NCBI GenBank assembly: GCA_949752795.1
Contig: OX457075.1
Coordinates: 1,922,001-1,986,000 of the forward strand
DNA length: 64,000 nucleotides
DNA from: Hyperoodon ampullatus
Lineage: Eukaryota; Chordata; Mammalia; Artiodactyla; Ziphiidae
Reading direction: 5' to 3'
The translations under genes and the position numbers were made by a program. Shown piece by piece: positions 35,761 to 47,624 of the stretch; within the stretch, counting starts at the first letter, position 1, and each line of letters begins with the position of its first letter. Below the pieces are notes generated by a model. That model ran no database searches. It was not told the origin of the DNA and saw only the letters and a list, made by a program, of their open reading frames with translations.

Positions 35761-36089
35761 TTGCACTTGAAGCGATGAAATAAATGAAGAGATCTCAAGA
35801 TGTTAAAGGTCAGGTTTTATGGTGCACTGAAGGCCCTTCAAGGAAATAGTTGAGAAAATAGGAGAAAAAAATAAGCAGGAAGGGAAGATTTGCTGCAGTC
35901 ATTTGATATTATGAAGTTCATCATGAACTTTGCTACAGTTTGGAAGCAATAACTCAGTAAATTAACAAAGATAATTGAGTGGAAAGGGGCACATTGTAAC
36001 TTACGGACTTTAGACATGCTCTGAGGGGGGATTGTTTTGTGGATATCCAGGTGTTAGAAGCCACCTAGAGCACAATGAATGGTCCATAA
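35761..36089. other. Non-coding, unplaced
   Basis: No gene or recognised repeat. Confidence 0.4.
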
Positions 36090-36245
36090 ATTTTATTTAT
36101 CCATTCATCTACCAACTGGCCATTTACATTATTTCCATGTCTTGTCTATTGTATTTAAATAAAAGTGTAATAAATACAGGGGTGATGATATCTTCTCAGG
36201 ACAGTGTCTTTGTTTACTTTGGATAAATTCCCAAAAGTGATAATA
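36090..36245 (-). mobile_element. Old L1 fragment (copy H)
   Basis: Text such as TTTATCCATTCATCTACCAA and CAATAGACAAGACATGGAAA (minus strand) belongs to the end of L1 ORF2. It is a separate copy from G, since its position in the L1 does not fit G's order. Confidence 0.65.
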
Positions 36246-36356
36246 TGGGAATTCTTTTTTTTTCAACTTTTTATGGTGTTAAAATTCACATAACCTAACT
36301 GACCATTTTAACCATCTTTAAGTATACAAATCAGTGGTATTAAAAACATTCACACA

Positions 36357-36560
36357 GGGCTTCCCTGGTGGTGCAGTGGTTGAGAGTCCGCCTGCCGATG
36401 CAGGGGACACGGGTTCGTGTCCCGGTCTGGGAGGATCCCACATGCCACGGAGAGGCTGGGCCTGTGAGCCGTGGCCGCTGAGCCTGCACGTCTGCAGGCT
36501 CTGCTCTGCAGCAGGAGAGGCCACAATGGTGAGAGGCCTGTGTATCGCCAAAAAAAAAAA
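36357..36560 (+). mobile_element. CHR-type SINE at the 5' edge of L1 I
   Basis: Full length, with GGGCTTCCCTGG start, A box TGGTGCAGTGG, B box GGTTCGTGTCC and an A11 tail ending at 36560. The L1 I sequence begins a few bases later. The flanks TTCACAC (left) and TTCACGC (right) could be an own, short TSD, or the SINE may share the TSD of L1 I. Confidence 0.95.
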
Positions 36561-38751
36561 GTTCACGCATTTCCTCTAAGATCAGGAACAAGACAAGGAT
36601 GTCTACTCTCATTACTTTTATTCAACATAGTTTTCGAAGTCTTAGCCACCACAGTCAGAGAAGAGAAAGGAAAAACGGAATCCAAATTGAAAAGAAGCAG
36701 TTAAACTGTCACTGTTTGCAGGTGACATAATACTATACATAGAAAATTCTAAAGATGCTATCAGAAAACTAGTAGAGCTCATCAAAGAATTTGGTAAAGT
36801 TGCAGAATACAAAATTAATACACAGAAATATGTTGCATTCCTATACACTAACAACAAAAGATCAGAAGGAGAATTTCAAGAAACAATTCCATTTACCATT
36901 GCATCAAAAGAATAGAATACCTAGGAATAAACCTACCTAAGGAGGAAAAAGACCTGTATACAGAAAACTATAAGATACTGATGAAAGAAATTAAAGATGA
37001 CAGAAGCAGATCAAAAGATAGGCATGCTCATGGATTGGAAGAATCAATATTGTGAAAATGACTATATTACCCAAAGCAATCTACAGATTCATTGCAATCC
37101 CTATCAAATTACTAATGGCATTTTTCACAGAACTAGAACAAAAAAATCCTTAAAATGTGTATGGAGACAAAAAAGATCCTGAATAACAAAAGCAATCTTG
37201 AGAAAGAAAAACGGAGCTGGAGGAATCAGGCTCCCAGACTTCAGACTATACTACAAAGCTACAGTTATCAAAACGGTATGATACTGGCACAAAAATAGAA
37301 ATATAGATCAATGGAACAGGATTGAAAGTGCAGAGATAAACCCACACACCTATGGTCAAGTAATCTATGACAAAGGAGGCAAGGCTATACAATGGTGTAA
37401 AGATAGTCTCTTCAATAAATGGTACTGTGAAAACAGGACAGCTACGTGTAAAAAATGAAAGTAGAACACTCTTTGACACCATATACAAAAATAAGCCCAA
37501 AATGGATTAAAGTCCTAAATGTGACACTGGACACTATAAAACTCTTAGAGGAAAACACAGGCAGAACGCTTTCTGACATAAATCACAGCAATATCTTTTT
37601 GATCCATCTCCCAGAATAATCAAACTCAAAAGCTTTTGCACAGCAAAGGAAACCATAAACAAAACTAAAAGACACCCCACAGAATGGGAGAAAATATTTG
37701 CAAATTATGTGATCAACAGGGAGTAGTCTCCAAAATTTACAAACAGCTCATGAGGTTTAATATCATCAAAATAAACAACCCAATCAAAAAATTAGCAGAA
37801 GATCTAAATAGACATTTCTCCAAAGAAGACATACAGGTGGACAAGAGGGACATGAAAAGATGATGAACATCAATAATTATTAGAGAAATGTAAATCAAAA
37901 CTACACTGAGATATCACCTCACACCATTTAGAATGGCTATTATCAAAATATCTACAAACAATAACTGCTGGAGAGGGTGTGGAGAGAAGGGAACCCTCCT
38001 ACACTGTTGGTGGGAATGTAAATTGGTGCAGCCACTATGGAGAACAGTATGGAGGTTCCTTAAAAAACTAAAAATTGAGCTACCATATGATCCTGCAGTC
38101 CCACTCCTAGGCATACACCCAGAGAAATACATGGTCCAAAATGATGCATGCACCCAATATTCATTGCAGCATTGTTAACAATAGTTAAGACATGGAAGCA
38201 ACATAAATGTCTATCGACAGAGGAAAGGATAAAGAAGATGTGGTACATATATAAAATGGAATATTACTCAGCCATTAAAAAGAATGAAATAATGCCATTT
38301 GCAACAACATGGATGTATCTAGAGATTGTCATACTGAGTAAAGTAAGTCAGACAGAGAATGTGAAATATCGTATGATATCACATACGCTGAATCTAAATA
38401 AAATGATACAAATGAACTTATTTACAAAACAGAAACATAGTCAGAGACTGAGAGAATGAACTTATGGTTACTGGGGGGAAGGGTGGGGGAAAAGGATAGT
38501 TAGGGAGTTTGGAATTGACATGTACACACTGCTACATTTAATATAGATATCAAATAAGGACTTACTGTATAGCACAGGGAACTCTGGTCAATATTTTGTA
38601 ACAACTCCTGGGAAAAGAATTTGAAAAAGAATAGATGCATGTAAATGTAAAACTGAATCATTTTGCTATACACCTGAAATTAATACAACATTGTTAATCA
38701 ACTATACTCCACTATAAAATAAAAAGTTAAAAAATTTTTTTAATTTAAAGT
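36561..38751 (+). mobile_element. 5'-truncated L1 (copy I)
   Basis: It begins in the RT part of ORF2 at about 36566 (ATTTCCTCTAAGATCAGGAA) and ends in a 3' end of the second kind (CACCTGAAATTAATACAACA, AACTATACTCCACTATAAAA). It has the TSD AAACATTCACA (36344-36354 and 38752-38762), which also encloses the SINE. Confidence 0.9.
36566..38400 (+). pseudogene. L1 ORF2 3' half, copy I, broken; FADD changed to FAGD
   Basis: The piece starts inside the RT. The catalytic motif at 36715-36729 reads FAGDI, so the first Asp is lost. Later parts are the RT thumb and the C-terminal domain; the open piece 37933-38178 carries [19 protein letters not shown] and 38148-38459 the last part. Stops are frequent. 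Confidence 0.88.
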
Positions 38752-41700
38752 AAACATTCACATTATTGTGCAGCCATCATCACCATCCATTCCCCACAAC
38801 TCCTTTCATCTTTTGAATCTGAAACTCTATACCTATTAATTAATTTCCCATTCTCCCCTCCTCCCAGTCTGTGGAAACCACCATTATATGTTTTATTTAT
38901 GATTTTAACTCTAACTATCTCCTATTCAGTGAATCATTCAGTATTTCTCTTGTTGTGACTTTTATTTCACTTTATGTAACATCCTGAAGGTCCATCCATA
39001 TTGTAGTACATGTCATCTTTCCTTCCTTTTTACGGATTAATAATATTCTACTGTGTGTATACACCACCTTTGCTTATCAATTCATCCCTGAACAGACATG
39101 TTTTAATTGTTATGAATAGTTTTTAATTTTTTTTGAGGAACTTCCATACTGTTTTCCATTGTGGCTGAACCAGTTTACATTCACACCAATAATGTACAAG
39201 GCTTCCCTCTTCTCCACATTCTCCTTAACACTTGTTATTTCTTCTGTTTTTCATAATCGACACTCTAACAGGTAATATATTATTGTGGTTTTGATTTGCA
39301 ATTTCCTGGTGATTGGTGATGTTGAGCACATTTGTATGTACCTGTTGGCCATCTATATGTCTTCTTTGGGGAAATGTTTATTCAGATCTTCTGCCCATTT
39401 TAATTTGGATAATTTGGTTTTTTGATATTGAGTAGTATGAGTTTTATGCATTTTGAATATTAACCCCTTATCAGATAAATGATTTGCAAATAGTTTCTCC
39501 CATTCAGTAGGTTGCCTTTTCATCTAACCAATGGTTTACTTTTGCTGTATGGAAGATTTTTTTTTAAAGGAAGATTTTTAGTTAGATATAATCCAATTTG
39601 TTTATTTTTCTTTTGTTGGCTTTGCTTTGGGTGCCAAATTCAAAAATATCTTTGCTAAAACCAGTGTCAAGGGGCTTATTGCCAAGTTTTCTTCTAGGAG
39701 TTTTATGGTTTCTTGTCTTACAGTCAAGTCTTTAATCCATCTTTAAGCTTTGTGTATGTTGTAAGATAGTGGTACAGTTCCATTCTTTTGAATGTGTCTG
39801 CCCAGTTTTCCCAGAACCACTTATTGAAGATCCTGTGCTTTACCCATTGTATATTCATGTCTCCTTTATTGTAAATTAACTGACTATATATGTGTGGATT
39901 TATCTCTGAGTTGTTCTGTTCCATGGATCTATGAGTCTGTTTTAATGCCAACAGCATACTCTGTTGATTACTATAGCTTTGTAATATAAACAAATCAGGA
40001 TGCATGATGCCTCCAGCTTTTTGCTTCTTTCTCAAGATTGCTTTGGCTATTTAGGGTCTTTTGTGCTTCCATACAAATTTTAGGATTGATTTTTCTATCT
40101 ATGTAAAAAAATACCATTAAATTTTTGATAGGAATTGTACTGAATTTGTAGATTGCTTTGGGTAGTATGGACATTTTAACAATGTTAATTCTTCCAAATA
40201 ATCAGCATGGAATATTTTCCACTTATTTGTGTCTTATTCAATTGCTTTCATCAATGTCTTATAGTTTTCAGAGTACAGATCTTTCACCTCCTTGGATAAA
40301 TTTATTTCTAGGTATTTTATTGATTTGATGCAATTGTACATGGGATTGATTTCTTAAATTCTCTTTCTGATAGTTCATTCTGGATGTATAGAAATACAAC
40401 AGATTATTATTTATTGATTTTGTATCCTGCAACTTTACTTATTTTATTTACTAATTCTAACAATATTTTGTGGGTTTAGGGTTTTCTATATATAATATCA
40501 TGTCATCTGAAAATAGAAACAGTTTTATTTCCTTTCAGATGTGAATGCCCTTACGTTTTGCCTAATTGCCCTGGCTAGGACTTCCAATACTATATAGAAT
40601 AAAAGTAGTCTTGTTCCTGACCTTTGAGGAAAAGTTTGAAGATTTTCACCATTGAATATAATGTTAGTTGTGAATTTATCATGTATGGTCTTTATTATGT
40701 TGAGGTATACTCCCACTACACTCACTTTTTAAAGAGTTTTTAATAAAATAAATGGATGTTGGATTTTGTCAATTTTTTCCCTGTGTCTATTGAAATGGTC
40801 ATATTTTTATCCTTTATTTTGTCCATATGGTACAGAAAATATGAATTTAGTTTACTAACATTTTGTTCAAGATTTCTATGTCTAAATTTATCCAGAATAT
40901 TGGCCTATAATTTTCTTTTCATATAATATCCTCATCTGATTTTGATAGCAGGGTAATGGTGGCCTCATATAATGAGTTTGGAGATGTTTCCTCTCCTCAA
41001 TTTTTGGAAAAGTTTGATAATGATTGGTATTAATTCTTTAAAAGTTTTGGAGAATTCACCAGTGAAGCCATATGTTTCTGAACTTTGTGTCTTGGGAGGG
41101 TTTTGATTACTTATTCAATCTCCTAACTAGTATATTCAGATTTTCCATTTCTTCATAATTCAGTCTTGGTAGGTTGTATGACTTTAGGAATTTACCATTT
41201 TTTAAAATAGTTTATCCAGCTTGTTGGCATAGAATTTTGCATAGTAGTCTCTTGTGAACCTTTGTATTTTGATGTATCAGTTGTAATTTCTTCTCTATCA
41301 TTTCTAATTTTATTTATCTGAGTTCTGCCTTTTGTTTTTCCTGGTGAGTCTAGTTACTGATTTGTCTGTTTTGTTTGTCTTTTCCATAAACCAGCTCTTA
41401 GTTTCACTGATCTTTTCTACTACTTTTGTTGTCTCTATTTTATTCATTTCTGCTCTGATGTTTGTTATTTTATTTCTTCTACCAACTTTGGGTTTAGTTT
41501 GTTTTACTTTTATTTTCTTCTTCCTTTAGAGGTAAATAAGTTGTTTCTTTGAGATCTTTCTTATTTCTTAATGTAGGCATTTATCACTATCAACTTCCCT
41601 CTTAAAACTGCTTTTGCTGCATTCCATAAGTTAAGTTTGTTTCGTGACCTAACATATAATCTGTTCTGAAGAGCAACCAATGTGTGCTTGAGAAGAATGT

Positions 41701-41870
41701 GTGTTCTGAGGGGGATCAAGATGGAAGAGTAGGAGGACATGGAGCACCCATCCTCCCCCTCAAAAAACAAAAGAAAAATATATCTATATGTGGAACAATT
41801 CTCATGGAAAACTAACTAGAAACTAGCAGAAGAACTTCTACTCAACCAAATGTTCAAAAAAGATCTCCTC

Positions 41871-42088
41871 GGGCTTCCCTGGTGGCACAGTGGTTGGGAG
41901 TCCGCCTGCTGATGCAGGGGACACGGGTTTGTGCCCTGGTCAGGGAAGATCCCACATGCCATGGAGTGGCTGGGCCCGTGAGCCATGGCCACTGAGCCTG
42001 CACGTCCCGAGCCTGTGCTCTACAATGGGAGAGGCCACAACAGTGAGAAGCCCGTGTACTTCAAAAAAAAGAAAAGAAAAAGAAAAAG
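41871..42088 (+). mobile_element. CHR-type SINE in the 5' UTR of L1 J
   Basis: Full-length copy with A box TGGCACAGTGG and an A-rich tail with GAAA units. The perfect TSD AAAGATCTCCTC lies at 41859-41870 and 42089-42100. Confidence 0.96.
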
Positions 42089-43460
42089 AAAGATCTCCTC
42101 ATAACTGCATAGGATGGGAAAAAAAGTATCGCATTGGGACCTGCACCCTAGGAGGGATCTGAAAGGAAGTGAAGGTAAAAATGAGTGGACAAGCAACAGT
42201 CTGGGCATCCCAGTCCTGGGGTCTGGTGTGTAGGAGACAAGCCTCCTTGACTGCTAGGAGAACTGCTGGGACAGACAGAAAGGCTGGAGACACCTAGATT
42301 TTACTCGTGAGGAGTTCATACATGACGGCTCACCAGCAATCAAATGGAGAGAGCTTTGTGCTGGTGGCTGCCACCTCACTGAAGTCCACAATCTGAATGA
42401 GGTGAACGCCCTAGCTCCACTCACTCCACACTACAGCCTGGTGTGAGATCTGGGCCAACCAGGCCCTGAGAAAAGACTTGGTTTAGGTACACAGAGAGAG
42501 GCTGTGGGGCCTAGGGTGTGATCTAAGTGGGATGGTGTTGGCCATTGTCAGTTCACACTTGGGGTGGCATTGCAGGAGTGTGCAGCAGCTTACCACTGAA
42601 TACCACATAGACAGGGCTTGGGAGAGGTCTTGATCTACCTATGTAGAGACAGTCTTGGGAGCCTGGGATGTGAGCTGTGTGACTGCAGCCATTGTCACTG
42701 CATACAGGAACACACACAGTGGTTCATCTCCCAGCAAGAACACCACAGGTCTGCCAACTCCATGCTGCATATTAGTGATGGATCTGGGGCAGACAGGTCC
42801 TGGAAGATGATTGTCACAAAGGCAGCCCAGATCTCTGGTGGCAGTGCAGCCGCCTCAATTCCTATAGCCATAACACCCTAGCTCCCAGTTCCAGCCTACA
42901 CCACATCACAACCTTGCACTAGATCTGGGAAAACAGAGAGAGGAGAGGATGCAACACTGGGCTGCTTCTGAGTGGAGCCAAGAACGTCTACACAGATGGC
43001 ACATAGATCCTGTGTGACCACACGGGTTTCATTTGCTTCAGAAATCACCTCCTTTGGGGCAGGGCATGCACTCAAGGGCAACAGAGCCTGATTAAGCTCA
43101 ACACACAACAACTACTCCAAAAACTAGGAGCCTACCTCACCGCTGACAGAACAGTAAAAGCCACAGAGCAGAGGAAGTCCTGCCTCACACCCTGAACAAA
43201 TTTTAGACTTTCCAACACTAATCACATCTCCAATTAAGGGGGTAACAGCCAGCACACCCCGAGGAAAGACATGGCTGGTGTCCATATCAAAACCAACCCT
43301 TGTCCCAAAGACGATGGACACACACAGTCTACACAGGGATATTCTCAAATAAAAACACCCATTCAAGATCACAGTATATAACTGTTTCACCTAAACATAT
43401 AGACACAGAGAAAGTTAAATAAAATAAAATAGACAAAATACTGCCAATTAAAAGAGCAAA

Positions 43461-44297
43461 AAATGTTCCCTGAATGAACAAATAATGAAACAGCTCACCA
43501 GTCTACCAGACACTGAGTTCAAAAAGGTGGTAAAAAATGCTAACTGAATTAAGAAAAATTACCAATAGAAACACAGATCACTGTAATAAGGAACTAGAAA
43601 CTATAAAAATGAACCAGTCAAAAATAGATGATTCAATTACCAAGATAAAGAGCAATCTAGAAGCAGAAAATAGCTGACTGAATGACTTAGAACAACAAAG
43701 TAATCTGTAAGATAGAAAAAAGGAAATCACCCAATCAGAACAGCAGACAAAAGACAAATGAAAAAATGAAAGCAACATATGAGATCTATGGGATATTATA
43801 AAATGTGCTAATCTACTCATAATGGGAGTTCCAGAAGGAGAAGAGAGAAGGGGATTGAAAATGTATTTGAAGAAATTCTGGCTTAAAACTTCCCAAACCT
43901 AAAGAAGGAAACAAATATCCAGGTACAGGGAGCACAGGGTCCCAAACAAGATGAGCCCAAACAGAACTACAACAGGGCATATCATAATTAAAATTGCAAA
44001 AAGTGAAAGATAAAGAGATGTGTCTAAAGCCATCAAGAGAAAACAAAGAGTCAGTTACAAGGGAAACCATATAGGGTTATTGGTTGATTTCTCTGCAGAG
44101 ACTTTGCAGGCCTGAAGGGAGGGGCATGATATATTCAAAGTCCTGAAAGGGAAAAACATGCAACATAATCTACTCTACCCACCAAGATTAGCATTTAGAA
44201 TAGAAGGAGAGATAAAGGTTTCTCAGACAAGCAAAAACTAATAGAATTAAGCAGTACTAAATGTACCCTAAAAGAAATATTGAAGGGACTTCTCTAA
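43461..44297 (+). pseudogene. L1 ORF1, copy J, old and broken
   Basis: The region starts near ATGTTCCCTGAATGAACAAA and ends in the ILKGLL-type C-terminus with the TAA at 44295-44297. A coiled-coil half, then an RRM half (ATCATAATTAAAATTGCAAA, TTTCTCTGCAGAGACTTTGC) can be followed, but stops occur from the first codons on. It is clearly older than ORF1 of K and L. Confidence 0.7.
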
Positions 44298-44606
44298 ATG
44301 TAAAAGATGCAAGAATCTACAGGAAAAGGAAAATCACAATATGAAAGACAAATATATAGTAAGGATTGAAGCTCACTTAAATAAGCCAGTATATAGATTT
44401 TAAAACAATTTTAAAAATTGTAAAACGATTATAACTACAATGAAAAGTAAAAGAATAAGCATTAAGATGTGAAATAGAACATCAAAATCTCAAAATGTGG
44501 GAGAGAGCCGGAGGAAGATGGCGGAAGAGTAAGACGCGGAGATCACCTTCCTCCCCACAGATACATCAGAAATTCATCTACACGTGGAACAACTCCAACA
44601 AAACAC

Positions 44607-45137
44607 CTACTGAACGCTGACAGAAGACCTCAGACCCCCCAAAAGGCAAGAAACTCCCCACATACCTGGGTAGGTCAAAAGAAAAAAAGAATAAACAGAG
44701 ACAATAGGATATGGATGGGACCTGCACCAGTGGGAGGGAGCTGTGAAGGAGGGAAGGTTTCTACACACTACAAGCCCCTTCGCGGGCAGAGACTGCAGGT
44801 GGCGGAGGGGGAAAGCTTCGGAGTAGCGGAGGAGAGCACAGCGACAGGGGTGCGGAGGGCAAAGTGGAGAGATTTTGGCACAGAGGTTCGGTGCCCTCAG
44901 GCACACACCAGCCCGAGAGGCTTGTCTGCTCGGGCGCCGGGGCGGGCGGGGCTGGGAGCTGAGGCTAGTGTATCGGCTTTCAGTCGGAGCGCAGGGAGAG
45001 GACTGGGGCTGGTGGCGGGAATAGAGCCTGAAGGGGTTAGTGCTAGCCCAGAGGGAGTCCGGGGAAAGGGTCTGGAGCTGCCGGAGAAGCAAGAGACTTT
45101 TTTCCCTTTTGTTGCCTGATGCGCGAGGAGAGGGCAT
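44607..45137 (-). other. Antisense open frame in the 5' UTR of L1 copy K (176 codons)
   Basis: This is the longest of the antisense frames and the one in the best-kept copy. It ends ...LRSSVSVQ and a stop 102 bases from the L1 5' end. It is rich in Pro, Arg, Ser and Leu. Copies A and C share the last 100 or so residues. High GC with few TA-rich stops could keep it open by chance. Confidence 0.35.
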
Positions 45138-45771
45138 TCCCCTCCCTCCCCTCTGCCTGAGTGAGCCAAAGCCCCCGAATCAGTGGCTCCTTTAAACCCG
45201 TCCTGTCTGAGCGAAGAACGGACGCCCTCCAGCGACCTACGTGCAGAGGCGGGGCCAGGTCCAAGGCTCAGACCCGGGAGTTGTGAGAGCAGAGACAGTG
45301 AAATCTCTCTGTGCAGCCTCGGAGGCAGCAGATTAAAGCTCCACGGTCCATTTGATGTGCCCTGCCTCTGTGGAGTGCATGAATGGACAGCGAATCATCC
45401 CAAATTGAGGAAGTGGACTTTGAGGACAAGATTTAAGACTTTCCCCCCTCTTTCCTCTTTTTACAATGAATTATCCCAAATTAAGGAGGTGGACTTAGCA
45501 AGATTTCAGACTTCTCGCCCTTTTCCTCTTTTTACAACGAATTATCCCAAATCGAGGAGGTGGACTTGGAGAGCAAGATTTTTGATTTTTCCCCCTGCTC
45601 TCTTTTTGTGAATGTGTATGTGTAATCTTCTGTGTAAGATTCTCTCTGTATAGCTTTGCTTCCACCATATGTCCCAGGGTTCTATCGGTTCGTGTTTTTT
45701 TTCAAAAATTACTTTTTAATTTTAATAACGCTACTATATTTCATACTTTATTCTATTTTACATTACCTGCT

Positions 45772-46134
45772 CTTTCTTTTTTTCTTACCTTCCCTTCCTC
45801 CCTCCCTCGCTCCGCTCCTCCTTTCCTTCTTTCTTTTTCTTTCCTCCCTCTCTCCCTCCCACCCTTCTTCTTTCCACTTTCTTTTTCTTTCCTTCCTCCC
45901 TCCCTCCCTCCTGTCTTTCTTTCTTTCTTTCCTTCCTCCCTCCCTCCCTTCTTCCATTCACTCTTCCTTTTGCTTTCATTCCTCCCTCCCTCCCTCCTTT
46001 CTTTCCTTCTTTCTTTCCATCCTTCCTCCCTCCCTCCCTCCTTTCTTTCTTTCTTCCTTCCTTCCTTCCTTTCTTCCCTTCTTCCTTTCTTTCCCTCTCT
46101 CTTTCTTTCTTCTACTAATTCTTTCTTTCTACTT
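45772..46134 (+). repeat. Pyrimidine tract (CCTT/CTTT/CCCT units), about 360 bp
   Basis: Almost pure C+T with shifting 4-base units. The same place in copy L has about 95 bp, and in A a short mixed purine tract on the other strand. Frames across it, on both strands, are meaningless low-complexity strings. Confidence 0.97.
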
Positions 46135-46653
46135 TTTCTCACTGTTATTGTGAGCCGGGTGGATGAAAGGCTCTTGGTGCTGCAGCCAGGAGTCAGTGCT
46201 GTGCCTCTGAAGTGGGAGAGCCAATTTCAGGACACGGGTCCACAAGACACCTCCCATCTCCACATAATATCAAGCAGTGAAAATCTCCCAGGGATCTTCA
46301 CTCTCAACACCAGCACCCAGCTTCAGTCAATGACCAGCAAGCTACAGTGCTGGTCACCCTATGCCAAGCAACTAGCAAGGCAGGAACACAACCCCACCCA
46401 TTAGCAGAGAGGCTACTTAAAAACATAATAGGGCCACAGGCACCCCAAAACACACCACCAGACGTGGACCTGTCCACAAGAAAGACAAGATCGAGCCTCA
46501 ACCACCAGAACACAGGCATTAGTCCCCCCCACCAGGAAGCCTACACAACCTACTGAAACAACCTTAGCCACGGGGGACAGATATCAAAAACAATGGGAAC
46601 TACGAATCTGCAGCCTGCAAAAAGGAGACCCCAAACACAGTAACATAAGCAAA

Positions 46654-47566
46654 ATGAGAAAGCAGAAAAACACACAGCAGGTGAAGGAGCAAGATAAAAA
46701 CCTACCAGACCTAACAAATGAAGAGGTAATAGGCAGTCTACCTGAAAAAGAATTCAGAATAATGATAGTAAAGCTGATCCAAGATTCTATTTCCAAGATC
46801 CAAAATCTTGGAAATAGAATAGACAATATGCAAGAAACAGTTAACAAGGACCGAGAAGAACTAAAGATGAATCAAGCATCGATTAAAAACACAATAAATG
46901 AAATGAAAAATACTCTAGATGGGATCAATAGCAGAATAACTGAGGCAGAAGAACGGATAAGTGAGGTGGAAGATAAAATAGTGGAAATAACTGATGCAGA
47001 GCAAAATAAAGAAAAAAGAATGAAAAGAATAGAGGACAGCCTCAGAGACCTCTGGGACAACATTAAACGCACCAACATTCGAATTATAGGGGTTCCAGAA
47101 GAAGAAGAGAAAAAGAAAGGGACTGAGAAAATATTTGAAGAGATTATAGTTGAAAACTTCCCTAATATGGAAAGGAAATAGTTAATCAAGTCCAGGAGGC
47201 ACAGAGAGTCCCATACAGAATAAATCCAAGGAGAAATACGCCAAGACACATATTAATCAAACTGTCAAAAATTAAACACAAAGAAATCATATTAAAAGCA
47301 GCAAGGGAAAAACAACAAATAACACACAAGGGAATCCCCATCAGGTTAACAGCTGATCTCTCAGCAGAAACTCTAAAGCCAGAAGGGAGTAGCAGGACAT
47401 AATTAAAGTGATGAAGGAGAGAAACCTGCAACCAAGATTACTCTACCCAGCAAGGATCTCATTCAGATTTGATGGAGAAATTAAAACATTTACAGACAAG
47501 CAAAAGCTGAGAGAGTTCAGCACCACCAAACCAGCTTTACAACAAATGATAAAGGAACTTCTCTAG
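46654..47566 (+). pseudogene. L1 ORF1, copy K, frameshifted
   Basis: The ATG at 46654 opens MRKQKNTQQVKEQDKN. The first 175 codons are open through the coiled coil (RITEAEERISEVEDK, about residues 90-105) and the RRM start (LRDLWDNIKRTNIRIIGVPE). After ENFPNM one G is missing near 47170 (copy L has TATGGGAAAGG, K has TATGGAAAGG), and the frame ends at 47181. A second indel lies in the AAGCCAGAAGGGAGTAG text near 47380. The former stop is the TAG at 47564-47566. ORF1p would coat L1 RNA as trimers. Confidence 0.94.
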
Positions 47567-47624
47567 GCAAGAAACACAACAGAAGTAATATACCTACAAT
47601 AACGAACCCAAAGCAATTAAGGAA

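Larger units (their letters stand above)
36254..41708 (-). mobile_element. Old L1 (copy G), minus strand, split by SINE + L1 I
   Basis: The 3' UTR appears at 36254-36343 (AAAATTCACATAACCTAACT) and resumes at 38763 (TTATTGTGCAGCCATCATCA), the common text of old L1 3' ends. ORF2 follows to 41708, where L1 J starts. The frame is heavily broken. Pieces 40035-39724, 40725-40525 and 41770-41561 still show C-terminal and RT-side text. A duplication AAACATTCACA (36344-36354, 38752-38762) marks the guest. Confidence 0.85.
44505..46653 (+). promoter_or_regulatory. L1 5' UTR / internal promoter, copy K, with YY1 core
   Basis: AAGATGGCGG at 44515-44524, ten bases from the 5' end, is a YY1 core at the place known from human L1. 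CpGs are dense between 44720 and 45300, with sites such as GACGCGGAGATC and CTTCGCGGGC kept. A long pyrimidine tract (45772-46134) separates this part from ORF1. Three short repeats of the AATTATCCCAAAT-GAGGAGGTGGACTT kind lie at 45400-45570. Confidence 0.75.

Noticed and set aside
36090..36245. Part of L1 G
   Set aside because: Its place in the L1 (end of ORF2) lies on the wrong side of the 3' UTR at 36254, so it must be another copy.
45753..46153. Long open frames on both strands across 45753-46153 (Lys/Arg/Glu-rich or Ser/Leu/Pro/Phe-rich)
   Set aside because: They are translations of the pyrimidine tract of L1 K; no start context, domain or conservation.
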